Part shown: piece after piece, positions 41,701-46,904 of the stretch
Layout of the letters: every line of letters begins with the position of its first letter
Position numbering within the stretch: the first letter of the stretch is position 1
NCBI GenBank assembly: GCA_946894095.1
Contig: OX335652.1
Span: 5,789,001 to 5,853,000 of the forward strand
Source: Incurvaria masculella
Lineage: Eukaryota > Arthropoda > Insecta > Lepidoptera > Incurvariidae
DNA: 64,000 nt
Reading direction: 5' to 3'
The notes under the pieces: model-generated
Told to the model about the DNA's origin: nothing
Databases searched by the model: none
What the model saw: the letters and a program-made list of their open reading frames with translations, nothing else
Program-made: the position numbers and the translations under genes

Positions 41701-43221
41701 ACACCGGATTCCGATTAATGGTTTACCTTCCTTTTCGAGCTGCTTGTTTTTGCATTTTAATTCGCACAAGTTTTTGTAAGTTTTTCCATCTTTGCCGCAT
41801 ACGGGCTCGTATATGTCGGGGCAGTGGCATGGGTGAACCACTGGACATTTGTCACAGGCCTTCTTACACCGGATTCCGATTAATGGTTTACCTTCCTTTT
41901 CGAGCTGCTTGTTTCTGCAGTTGAATTCGCACAAGTTTTTGTAAGTTTTTCCATCCGTGCCGCATACGGGCTCGTATATGTCGTGACAATGGCATGGGTG
42001 AACCACTGGACATTTGTCACAGGCCTTCTTACACCGGATTCCGATTAATGGTTTACCTTCCTTTTCGAGCTGCTTGTTTCTGCAGTTGAATTCGCACAAG
42101 TTTTTGTAAGTTTTTCCATCCGTGCCGCATACGGGCTCGTATATGTCGGGGCAGTGGCATGGGTGAACCACTGGACATTTGTTACAGGCTTTCTTACACC
42201 GGATTCCGATTAATGGTTTACCTTCCTTTTCGAGCTGCTTGTTTTTGCATTTTAATTCGCACAAGTTTTTGTAAGTTTTTCCATCTTTGCCGCATACGGG
42301 CTCGTATATGTCGGGGCAGTGGCATGGGTGAACCACTGGACATTTGTCACAGGCCTTCTTACACCGGATTCCGATTAATGGTTTACCTTCCTTTTCGAGC
42401 TGCTTGTTTCTGCAGTTGAATTCGCACAAGTTTTTGTAAGTTTTTCCATCCGTGCCGCATACGGGCTCGTATATGTCGGGGCAGTGGCATGGGTGAACCA
42501 CTGGACATTTGTCACAGGCTTTCTTACACCGGATTCCGATTAATGGTTTACCTTCCTTTTCGAGCTGCTTGTTTCTGCAGTTGAATTCGCACAAGTTTTT
42601 GTAAGTTTTTCCATTCGTGCCGCATACGGGCTCGTATATGTCGGGGCAGTGGCATGGGTGAACCACTGGACATTTGTCACATGCCTTCTTACACCGGATT
42701 CCGATTGATGGTTTACCTTCCTTTTCGAGCTGCTTGTTTCTGCAGTTGAATTCGCACAAGTTTTTGCAAGTTTTTCCATCCGTGCCGCATACGGGCTCGT
42801 ATATGTCGGGGCAGTGGCATGGGTGAACCACTGGACATTTGTTACAGGCCTTCTTACACCGGATTCCGATTGATGGTTTACCTTGCTTTTCGAGCTGCTC
42901 GTTCCTGCATTTGAACTCGCACAAGTTTTTGTAAGTTTTTCCATCCTTGCCGCATACGGGCTCGTAAGGACACTGCCACAGGTTTTTTTTTAGACAAATT
43001 TCACAGGCTGTCATGCAGCGTACACCAATGGGTTTTAGGCCTTTTGTTTCTCTTTGTTGGTTCATGTAATCCAATGTACAAAGACTTTCGTAAGTGATTC
43101 CGTCATCTCCACAGACAGGTTCTCTTGCTTTCCCATTTAAGGCATGATCTGTCCATGCGTATTTGATGAAATTTATTGCAATAATGCATATTGTTATTAA
43201 TCCCACTGAAATAGTAAACAT
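26767..43221 (-). CDS. giant secreted Kazal-repeat protein (5,484 aa)
   Basis: This is a single uninterrupted frame with a true ATG (43221) and a TGA stop. An in-frame TAA lies five codons upstream of the ATG, so no longer N-terminus exists without splicing. Residues 4-19 are hydrophobic (signal peptide or anchor; the cleavage site is not clear). Residues 34-76 form a Kazal-like domain lacking Cys2 and with Tyr52 for Cys5. A second domain spans 84-129. Residues 137-5306 are 94 tandem 55-residue units with the Kazal spacing C-x-C-x7-C-x10-C-x3-C-x16-C (PVCGxDGKTYKNLC) plus two more Cys (C-x3-C-x2-C). Residues 5307-5360 are a broken domain. 5361-5410 and 5417-5466 are Kazal domains with Lys5365 and Phe5421 at P1. 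The tail is acidic. Kazal domains normally inhibit serine proteases; the array has Asp at P1, so its role is open (structural secretion, silk or egg covering, or an unusual protease target). An unseen 5' exon is possible. Confidence 0.9.
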   Translation of the reverse strand: MFTISVGLITICIIAINFIKYAWTDHALNGKAREPVCGDDGITYESLCTLDYMNQQRETKGLKPIGVRCMTACEICLKKNLWQCPYEPVCGKDGKTYKNLCEFKCRNEQLEKQGKPSIGIRCKKACNKCPVVHPCHCPDIYEPVCGTDGKTCKNLCEFNCRNKQLEKEGKPSIGIRCKKACDKCPVVHPCHCPDIYEPVCGTNGKTYKNLCEFNCRNKQLEKEGKPLIGIRCKKACDKCPVVHPCHCPDIYEPVCGTDGKTYKNLCEFNCRNKQLEKEGKPLIGIRCKKACDKCPVVHPCHCPDIYEPVCGKDGKTYKNLCELKCKNKQLEKEGKPLIGIRCKKACNKCPVVHPCHCPDIYEPVCGTDGKTYKNLCEFNCRNKQLEKEGKPLIGIRCKKACDKCPVVHPCHCHDIYEPVCGTDGKTYKNLCEFNCRNKQLEKEGKPLIGIRCKKACDKCPVVHPCHCPDIYEPVCGKDGKTYKNLCELKCKNKQLEKEGKPLIGIRCKKACDKCPVVQPCHCPDIYEPVCGTDGKTYKNLCEFNCRNKQLEKEGKPLIGIRCKKACDKCPVVHPCHCPDIYEPVCGKDGKTYKNLCELKCKNKQLEKEGKPLIGIRCKKACNKCPVVHPCHCPDIYEPVCGTDGKTYKNLCEFNCRNKQLEKEGKPLIGIRCKKACDKCPVVHPCHCPDIYEPVCGTDGKTYKNLCEFNCRNKQLEKEGKPLIGIRCKKACDKCPVVHPCHCPDTYEPVCGTDGKTYKNLCEVNCRNKQLKKGGKPLIGIRCKKACDKCPVVHPCHCPDIYEPVCGKDGKTYKNLCELKCKNKQLEKEGKPLIGIRCKKACDKCPVVHPCHCPDIYEPVCGTDGKTYKNLCEFNCRNKQLEKEGKPLIGIRCKKACDKCPVVHPCHCPDIYEPVCGTDGKTYKNLCEFNCRNKQLEKEGKPLIGIQCKKACDKCPVVHPCHCPDIYEPVCGKDGKTYKNLCELKCKNKQLVKEGKPLIGIRCKKACNKCPVVHPCHCPDIYEPVCGTDGKTYKNLCEFNCRNKQLEKEGKPLIGIRCKKACDKCPVVHPCHCPDIYEPVCGTDGKTYKNLCEFNCRNKQLEKEGKPLIGIRCKKACDKCPVVHPCHCPDTYEPVCGTDGKTYKNLCEFNCRNKQLEKGGKPLIGIRCKKACDKCPVVHPCHCPDIYEPVCGKDEKTYKNLCELKCKNKQLEKEGKPLIGIRCKKACDKCPVVHPCHCPDIYEPVCGTDGKTYKNLCEFNCRNKQLEKEGKPLIGIRCKKACDKCPVVQPCHCPDIYEPVCGKDGKTYKNLCELKCKNKQLEKEGKPLIGIRCKKACDKCPVVHPCHCPDIYEPVCGTDGKTYKNLCEFNCRNKQLEKEGKPLIGILCKKACDKCPVVHPCHCPDIYEPVCGTDGKTYKNLCELKCKNKQLEKEGKPLIGIRCKKACDKCPVVHPCHCPDIYEPVCGTDGKTYKNLCEFNCRNKQLEKEGKPLIGIRCKKACDKCPVVHPCHCPDIYEPVCGTDGKTYKNLCEFNCRNKQLEKEGKPLIGIRCKKACDKCPVVRPCHCPDIYEPVCGKDGKTYKNLCELKCKNKQLEKEGKPLIGIRCKKACDKCPVVHPCHCPDIYEPVCGKDGKTYKNLCELKCKNKQLEKEGKPLIGIRCKKACDKCPVVHPCHCPDIYEPVCGTDGKTYKNLCEFNCRNKQLEKEGKPLIGIRCKKACDKCPVVQPCHCPDIYEPVCGKDGKTYKNLCELKCKNKQLEKEGKPLIGIRCKKACDKCPVVHPCHCPDIYEPVCGTDGKTYKNLCEFNCRNKQLEKEGKPLIGILCKKACDKCPVVHPCHCPDIYEPVCGTDGKTYKNLCELKCKNKQLEKEGKLLIGIRCKKACDKCPVVHPCHCPDIYEPVCGTDGKTYKNLCEFNCRNKQLEKEGKPLIGIRCKKACDKCPVVHPCHCPDIYEPVCGTDGKTYKNLCEFNCRNKQLEKEGKPLIGIRCKKACDKCPVVHPCHCPDIYEPVCGKDGKTYKNLCELKCKNKQLEKEGKPLIGIRCKKACDKCPVVHPCHCPDIYEPVCGTDGKTYKNLCELKCKNKQLEKEGKPLIGIRCKKACDKCPVVHPCHCPDIYEPVCGTDGKTYKNLCEFNCRNKQLEKEGKPLIGIRCKKACDKCPVVHPCHCPDIYEPVCGKDGKTYKNLCELKCKNKQLEKEGKPLIGIRCKKACDKCPVVHPCHCPDIYEPVCGKDGKTYKNLCELKCKNKQLEKEGKPLIGIRCKKACDKCPVVHPCHCPDIYEPVCGTDGKTYKNLCEFNCRNKQLEKEGKPLIGIRCKKACDKCPVVHPCHCPDIYEPVCGTDGKTYKNLCEFNCRNKQLEKEGKPLIGIRCKKACDKCPVVHPCHCPDTYEPVCGTDGKTYKNLCEVNCRNKQLKKGGKPLIGIRCKKACDKCPVVHPCHCPDIYEPVCGKDGKTYKNLCELKCKNKQLEKEGKPLIGIRCKKACDKCPVVHPCHCPDIYEPVCGTDGKTYKNLCEFNCRNKQLEKEGKPLIGIRCKKACDKCPVVHPCHCPDIYEPVCGTDGKTYKNLCEFNCRNKQLEKEGKPLIGIQCKKACDKCPVVHPCHCPDIYEPVCGKDGKTYKNLCELKCKNKQLEKEGKPLIGIRCKKACDKCPVVHPCHCPDIYEPVCGKDGKTYKNLCELKCKNKQLEKEGKPLIGIRCKKACNKCPVVHPCHCPDIYEPVCGTDGKTYKNLCEFNCRNKQLEKEGKPLIGIRCKKACDKCPVVHPCHCPDIYEPVCGTDGKTYKNLCEFNCRNKQLEKEGKPLIGIRCKKACDKCPVVHPCHCPDTYEPVCGTDGKTYKNLCEFNCRNKQLEKGGKPLIGIRCKKACDKCPVVHPCHCPDIYEPVCGKDGKTYKNLCELKCKNKQLEKEGKPLIGIRCKKACDKCPVVHPCHCPDIYEPVCGTDGKTYKNLCEFNCRNKQLEKEGKPLIGIRCKKACDKCPVVHPCHCPDIYEPVCGKDGKTYKNLCELKCKNKQLEKEGKPLIGIRCKKACDKCPVVHPCHCPDIYEPVCGTDGKTYKNLCEFNCRNKQLEKEGKPLIGIRCKKACDKCPVVHPCHCPDIYEPVCGTDGKTYKNLCEFNCRNKQLEKEGKPLIGIRCKKACDKCPVVHPCHCPDTYEPVCGTDGKTYKNLCEFNCRNKQLEKGGKPLIGIRCKKACDKCPVVHPCHCPDIYEPVCGKDGKTYKNLCELKCKNKQLEKEGKPLIGIRCKKACNKCPVVHPCHCPDIYEPVCGTDGKTYKNLCEFNCRNKQLEKEGKPLIGIRCKKACDKCPVVHPCHCPDTYEPVCGTDGKTYKNLCEFNCRNKQLEKGGKPLIGIRCKKACDKCPVVHPCHCPDIYEPVCGKDGKTYKNLCELKCKNKQLEKEGKPLIGIRCKEACNKCPVVHPCHCPDIYEPVCGTDGKTYKNLCEFNCRNKQLEKEGKPLIGIRCKKACDKCPVVHPCHCPDIYEPICGTDGKTYKNLCELKCKNKQLEKEGKPLIGIRCKKACNKCPVVHPCHCPDIYEPLCGKDGKTYKNLCELKCKNKQLEKEGKPLIGIRCKNACNKCPVVHPCHCPDIYEPVCGKDGKTYKNLCELKCKNKQLEKEGKPLIGIRCKKACDKCPVVHPCHCPDIYEPVCGTDGKTYKNLCEFNCRNKQLEKEGKPLIGIRCKKACDKCPVVHPCHCPDIYEPVCGTNGKTYKNLCEFNCRNKQLEKGGKPLIGIRCKKACDKCPVVHPCHCPDIYEPVCGKDGKTYKNLCELKCKNKQLEKEGKPLIGIRCKKACDKCPVVHPCHCPDIYEPVCGTDGKTYKNLCEFNCRNKQLEKEGKPLIGIRCKKACDKCPVVHPCHCPDIYEPVCGKDGKTYKNLCEFNCRNKQLEKEGKPLIGIRCKKACEKCPVVHPCHCPDIYEPVCGTDGKTYKNLCEFNCRNKQLEKEGKPLIGIRCKKACDKCPVVHPCHCPDTYEPVCGTDGKTYKNLCEFNCRNKQLEKGGKPLIGIRCKKACDKCPVVHPCHCPDIYEPVCGKDGKTYKNLCELKCKNKQLEKEGKPLIGIRCKKACDKCPVVHPCHCPDIYEPVCGTDGKTYKNLCEFNCRNKQLEKEGKPLIGIRCKKACDKCPVVHPCHCPDIYEPVCGKDGKTYKNLCELKCKNKHLEKEGKPLIGIRCKKACDKCPLVHPCHCPDIYEPVCGTDGKTYKNLCELKCKNKQLEKEGKPLIGIRCKKACDKCPVVHPCHCPDIYEPVCGKDGKTYKNLCELKCKNKQLEKEGKLLIGIRCKKACDKCPVVHPCHCPDIYEPVCGTDGKTYKNLCEFNCRNKQLEKEGKPLIGIRCKKACDKCPVVHPCHCPDIYEPVCGKDGKTYKNLCELKCKNKQLEKEGKPLIGIRCKKACDKCPVVHPCHCPDIYEPVCGTDGKTYKNVCEFNCRNKQLEKEGKPLNGIRCKKACDKCPVVHPCHCPDIYEPVCGKDGKTYKNLCELKCKNKQLEKEGKPLIGIRCKKACDKCPVVHPCHCPDIYEPVCGTDGKTYKNLCEFNCRNKQLEKEGKPLIGIRCKKACDKCPVVHPCHCPDIYEPVCGTDGKTYKNLCEFNCRNKQLEKEGKPLIGIWCKKACDKCPVVHPCHCPDTYEPVCGTDGKTYKNLCEFNCRNKQLEKGGKPLIGIRCKKACDKCPVVHPCHCPDIYEPVCGKDGKTYKNLCELKCKNKQLEKEGKPLIGIRCKKACDKCPVVHPCHCPDIYEPVCGTDGKTYKNLCEFNCRNKQLEKEGKPLIGIRCKKACDKCPVVHPCHCPDTYEPVCGTDGKTYKNLCEFNCRNKQLEKGGKPLIGIRCKKACDKCPVVHPCHCPDIYEPVCGKDGKTYKNLCELKCKNKQLEKEGKPLIGIRCKKACDKCPVVHPCHCPDIYEPVCGTDGKTYKNLCEFNCRNKQLEKEGKPLIGIRCKKACDKCPVVHPCHCPDIYEPVCGKDGKTYKNLCELKCKNKQLEKEGKPLIGIQCKKACNKCPVVHPCHCPDIYEPVCGTDGKTYKNLCEFNCRNKQLEKEGKPLIGIRCKKACDKCPVVHPCHCPDIYEPVCGTDGKTYKNLCEFNCRNKQLEKEGKPLIGIRCKKACDKCPVVHPCHCPDIYEPVCGKDGKTYKNLCELKCKNKQLEKEGLPLIGIRCKKACDKCPVVHPCHCPDIYQPVCGTDGKTYKNLCEFNCRNKQLEKEGKPLIGIRCKKACDKCPVVHPCHCPDIYEPVCGKDGKTYKNLCELKCKNKQLEKEGKPSIGIRCKKACGHCPKDDPCRCPEKDEVFCGVSAKTFNSLSPDEMFKLIKNCKVNSLLRILLCFKKVTNNCLTIGCKCTKDYVPVCGSDDHTYDNMCVFDCENLRRKAENLPSIEIRCKNACNICIEEEIRCSCPFTYAPVCGSDELSYDNICDLDCENFRREQDGRSPITVVCRDECDECDYNVYDADDVAYDVTDDN
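35224..41328 (-). repeat. 7-unit block duplicated 30 units apart (35224-36378 and 40174-41328)
   Basis: Units 40-46 and 10-16 share rare marks at an exact 4,950-bp offset: 'acactggatt' (35431, 40381), 'tttaccgcat' (35851, 40801), 'tttgagctgc' (35958, 40908) and 'ttgacttcgc' (35981, 40931). The LKKGGKP and LCEVNC variants occur only in these two blocks. Confidence 0.85.
36874..39513 (-). repeat. tandem duplication of an 8-unit (1,320-bp) block
   Basis: Units 29-36 (36874-38193) and 21-28 (38194-39513) share unit-type order and rare variants at a 1,320-bp offset. These are 'acacaggatt' (37741, 39061), 'ggcatggttg' (38031, 39351) and 'cgagttgctt' (37116, 38436). Only a few differences were noticed, so this is one of the youngest events in the array. 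Confidence 0.85.
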
Positions 43222-43284
43222 ATCCTTTTTATTTTACATTCCATTATTAAAAACAATCGATAAAACGAGGGATTTGATATGTAT

Positions 43285-43440
43285 GTTTGGATAATCGACC
43301 GTGAAGCAAGGACACCTTTATTAACAACTAGCCCTCTAAAAAGAACGAATATATGAATATGCTGCGAGGCTGGACCCGAACCCATGGAGGTGAAGCGCAC
43401 TTCACGCCCGAACCAGAAATTTGAAGGTGCCGTACCCGTC
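43285..43440 (-). mobile_element. tRNA-derived SINE just upstream of the Kazal gene
   Basis: The minus strand has a B box GGGTTCGGGTCCAGCCTCGC and a tail matching the SINE at 9548-9710 ('ttccttgcttcacggtcgat'-like). It lies only about 65 bp upstream of the giant ORF start codon, within what should be its 5' UTR or an upstream intron. Confidence 0.65.
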
Positions 43441-43649
43441 ATTGGTATTTTTTGCTGGTTCGGTTCAATAAATGTGTCCACATCACATTCCTTGGGAAAA
43501 GCGACGTATTTGTTTTGTACGAAAAAGTATATTTAATTAGACTACACTTTTATTAGGAACCAATTTATTATACATACGTTATTAAACTTTTCCAGAAATT
43601 GGTAAAGTTTATTTGGTTAATAAAATAACAGTTTTAAAAAATATTGAAC

Positions 43650-43950
43650 CGACTCCAAGGCACCTGAAGTAGAAGGCCGTACAAAATCACAGAAGGGATT
43701 CATCATTTATTTTCAGGGGTGCTTTTGTAACGCCTTCTACTCAATGATTTTTAAAACTGTTATATTTTCACTATTTTTAGTATTTCCCACTCTTAATGGT
43801 ATTCTTTAAAAAAAATGATGACAGGACCACCCGAGGTATAATAATAAGAAAAATAAATGACAGTTTGCGGAGATATCGAGTAACACACACACACACCAAT
43901 AAAAAAAAACAGGCGAATTGAGAACCTCCTCTTTTTTTGCAGTCATTTAA
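43650..43950. mobile_element. element of the aaccgacttc class
   Basis: The right end 'gcgaattgagaacctcctct' then 'gcagtcatttaaaa', and the left 'gaaccgactccaaggcacct', fit the termini of the elements at 11753 and 52440-52506. A short CA run is at 43883-43895. Noncoding. Confidence 0.5.
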
Positions 43951-44034
43951 AAATACGTGAGGATTTCAATAATTTTTCAAGAATTTGCTGAGTAAACATT
44001 ATTTGTAATTTTTTTTGTTTATGTAACTGAACAT

Positions 44035-44115
44035 GGATGGCTAATACCAAACTAACCGTCAGATATTGGCCTAACACACCACATGGGAACTAGGTGCCAT
44101 GCCAGGACCATCCTT
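44035..44115 (-). mobile_element. SINE 3' body fragment
   Basis: Matches the 3' part of the SINE at 62985-63080: 'catggatggctaa', 'acatgggaactaggtgccat' and 'gccaggacc'. Confidence 0.6.
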
Positions 44116-44203
44116 ATATTTTTTTAGCTAAATCCTTTCTACGATATTTAGAATATTATGAATATTTAGCCAATAAGGCTAGTTAACTCGTAGCTCCATA
44201 TAA

Positions 44204-44249
44204 ACCTGTCAGTTATGTAGTTAGTTATGTAACTACATAACTGACAGGT
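44204..44249. repeat. 20-bp perfect inverted repeat, 6-base loop
   Basis: 44204-44223 is the exact reverse complement of 44230-44249, with loop gttatg. The left arm's end recurs once more at 44250 ('tatgtagttac'). Function unknown. Confidence 0.8.
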
Positions 44250-44374
44250 ATGTAGTTACAGTATGTCTTAACATAACTTCAGATGGAAAAACGCTTAAAA
44301 AATCAACTAACTTCAAAAAACAAAAAAAGTAGATACACTAAAAGTGAAAAGTATCAACTTACAGATCAAAAAGA

Positions 44375-45460
44375 CAACCTTTTTTTTATTTATTTATTAG
44401 AAGGAAAAACAGAAACAGACAATTACATAGTAAAATATAGAGAGTAGGATTAAATTAAATTAGCCTATTTCCTAACTATTCCTCACTGAAACATTTGAAA
44501 GAATATGAACAAAATTAAAACTAGATGTGCTCTTAAGTCTGAGCAAAGAGCGCTACACTAAGAAACTGAAAATAAACAAACATTAACGTATAGAACATTA
44601 TTATTATCCCGAAGTAATTTGATTATATCTTTGATTTTCCGTTTGAAAACAATTTACAGTTTGAAATCCAAGTTAGCCGTCTGTTAATTATATAATAGGC
44701 ACATTCTGTGAATAGGATCACCGACGCCTGCTTTAGTGCGAGTTTTACTTATATGGAACAGTGCCGTAGAGCGAGTTGCACGAGATGGAACTCTGAACGG
44801 AACCAGATCTAGCAAGGATGAGCAGCATATTCTGTTGTTACATATTTTATGCAATGTAATTAAATCACATACTGCACAGTTTTTCAATCCTGTAGTCAGA
44901 TAGAAGTTGCTGGTACGATCTACGAGGAGCACTTAGTCTAAAGCTCAAGAAACGCAAGAACTTCTTTTGTACTCTTTCTATAGAATCACTGTATATTTTA
45001 TAGTATGGTGTCCAGATAGGAGAACAGTACTCAAGTTTAGACCTTATTAGTGGGTGATGCAGTAAAATGCACGAGTATGTGTCTATTCTCCTAAAAGGTT
45101 TGCTGATTATTTTGACAAACCTTTGTTAACCATGCAGTTGGTATGTATGTTGAAATGAAGTTTTGAATCTAATTGATTGCCGAGATCTCTGATGTCATTT
45201 ACCTTTCCAAGAATGTAGAATCCAATAAAATAATTGTGCTGAATAATTTTTTTTTCAATAAGGTTATAGTTTTGCACTTTTGAAGACTTGAGGACAATTT
45301 ATTGATGCAGCAATACTTTTCAAATTTGTTGAGTTCTTTCTGGATTTAGAGACAATCGTTCGTACTGCGAACAGTTGAAAAAAAAATTATATCATCGGCA
45401 AATAGGAGAAAGTGACAGTTATCAAAAACCTTTCACTTTTTATTTATTTTATCTTATCTC
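44375..45460 (-). pseudogene. Jockey-like LINE remnant with FADD box
   Basis: The minus strand has LLFADDIIFF near 45390 (the RT catalytic box), then RSKLEYCSPIWTPYYK and IERVQKKFLRFLSF near 44960-45040. It finishes with LITLHKICNNRICCSSLLDL and VPFRVPSRATRSTALFHISK at 44684-44932. A T-rich edge on the plus strand (44381-44398) marks the poly(A)-like 3' end. Frames are broken between blocks, so it is inactive. Confidence 0.75.
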
Positions 45461-45487
45461 GTGTAGTGCTCAGGTTTATAACTAACT

Positions 45488-45600
45488 AACTGAGGTATCC
45501 GGCCCCGCTCGGGTCCATATCGTTTTGGACTGATGTCGGGCTGAATTATTTCCTGAATGAAAAGTAGCCCAAAGGGCTGGTCTAAAAGGCTGGTTCACGA
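45488..45600 (-). mobile_element. Helitron 3' fragment
   Basis: Minus-strand end with the 'ccgagcggggccggatacc' hairpin remnant and body phrases 'ggaaataattcagcccgac' and 'gggctacttttcatt'. CTAG has decayed to CAG/TTAG. Confidence 0.55.
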
Positions 45601-45659
45601 CAATATCTATCCAACAAATTTAATCCAAATGGGTTGAAGCGATGGGGCGTGTTTGAAAA

Positions 45660-45850
45660 ACATAGAATGCGATTCATCAAGTGAGAATAGGACGGGGCTT
45701 GTGACTAACTTCACTCGAATTCGCGAGTGAAAGTACGCGGCAACACCGCGGCAAAGTATTGAAGTTTGTGAAGTGAAGTGAGGGTTTTAGCAGTTTGACG
45801 TTCAAAAAGGCGGTGATCCTATCCTATTCTTATTCGAATCGCATTGTACA
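45660..45850. mobile_element. MITE with GAATAGGAC-type ends
   Basis: Left 'gaatgcgattcatcaa' plus 'gagaataggac', and right 'cctatcctattcttattcg' plus 'aatcgcatt', are inverted copies. Internally 'cactcgaattcgcgagtg' is palindromic. Noncoding. Confidence 0.55.
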
Positions 45851-45889
45851 TCCAAACATTAAAGTTAGTAATTATTATTTGAAACTGGG

Positions 45890-46385
45890 TGTCGTGCCCT
45901 ACAGCCCCTAATCGGAGTCCGTAGCTGAACGACACTACGACCTGAGAAGATCTTTTGTCACTTTACCCTTCTATAGCTCTCTCTCTCTCTAACCATACAC
46001 TTTTTTTGAAGTGCAGTAATTTTTGTGGAGCGACCAATCTAATCTCATCTGGGTGCATCATATGTCCGTGGATACTTCTTTTGCGTCCTAAGTTCTATTT
46101 TATGCGACTGTGGGCCGTTGGGGCGAAGAGGAGTTTATTTCTCCTCGCGACAAAATCTGCAAAGGTCCGTTTCGGACAAATTCATGGCATTCATGTGTTT
46201 GTTTAGTTTGCAGTCACCTGTTAGAGCTCTTACAGTGACCTAAGTTGGTTTCGAGTGAGTTCGAATTAGTTTACGCGACCGTTTTTCCGAATAGGCTGTA
46301 ACCAGGGCGTTCGCATGTGTGAGTTCCGGCAAGTTGTGCCAGATATCTTTACTTTGGTTATTTGCCCACATTTTTATTTCGCTTA
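45890..46385 (-). pseudogene. R1-clade LINE C-terminus (after RNase H), fragment
   Basis: The minus strand reads IWHNLPELTHANALVTAYSE, KRSRKLIRTHSKP, a stop, then RALTGDCKLNKHMNAMNLSE and TDLCRFCREE. It matches the LTGHCxLNKHLxxMxxxxxxLCRFC motif (a CCHC-like end) of RNase H-bearing R1-type elements, with His to Asp in TGHC. Several stops follow. Confidence 0.65.
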
Positions 46386-46900
46386 GTGCGGTGTTTTTTG
46401 TTATCCCGAGATACTATATTAGAAAACGTACAATATTCGTTTTTTGTAAAGATTTTTAAAACCATTAGCCGCCAGAACCTTCATTTTCGTCGCTGCTACA
46501 TCGAAATTCTTTCCGCCACTACGCTACGAGCCGCTCATCCTAGGATCTTCCTGGCATTGCACGGCTACAATGTGTTTTCCAACACGGAAAAAGTTTAATT
46601 GCATAATATGATGAAAAGTTCAAATTTTGTTATTAATATCAAATTGACTTTAAGGAAACAACATTTATATATCTTCTCTTTATTCACTTTCGTATCAAAT
46701 TATCGGGATTCAGATACGTTTTGGTTGGGCCATTTTGAATGATCAAATAAAATGAATCGCGCTGGCGTTAGAAAATGAATCGCGACACGCGAGCGTTCGC
46801 GCGACTGATGTTGTAGGTAGATCGTCGATCTCCGTGAGGTAGATTGACAAACGCCGTGCGGAGTGAAATAAAACGAGCGAGAATTAAATAATGCGTAATA
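46386..46900. other. unassigned sequence
   Basis: No gene recognised. A moderately GC-rich stretch around 46760-46870 has repeated CGAGCG/GCGCGA words. Confidence 0.35.
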
Positions 46901-46904
46901 ATGC

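Larger units (their letters stand above)
27304..42813 (-). repeat. 94 x 165-bp coding tandem array
   Basis: The first Cys codon of unit 1 (42811-42813) and that of unit 94 (27466-27468) are 15,345 bp apart, exactly 93 x 165, so no net indel exists. Two main unit types occur: EFNCRN, which on the plus strand reads 'ctgcagttgaattc', and ELKCKN, which reads 'ttgcattttaattc'. Counting from the N-terminus, the ELKCKN units are 4, 7, 9, 13, 16, 20, 22, 24, 27, 28, 30, 32, 35, 36, 38, 39, 43, 46, 47, 51, 53, 57, 60, 62, 63, 64, 67, 72, 74, 75, 76, 78, 80, 84, 87, 89, 92 and 94. The remaining 56 are EFNCRN. Confidence 0.95.

Noticed and set aside
27131..42419. Some thirty plus-strand open frames of 79-196 codons across the Kazal array
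   Set aside because: They are the same antisense reading of the repeat. Stops fall in EFNCRN units and openings in ELKCKN units, so lengths of 86, 141 and 196 simply count consecutive ELKCKN units.
27304..42813. Satellite DNA or CRISPR-like array
   Set aside because: The 165-bp period is coding in one frame throughout with conserved Kazal residues and no spacers. The closeness of 165 bp to nucleosome length is probably coincidental.
42540..42944. Minus-strand 134-codon frame overlapping the array
   Set aside because: An alternative frame of the same repeat DNA, ending where unit sequence changes. It has no independent start or motif.
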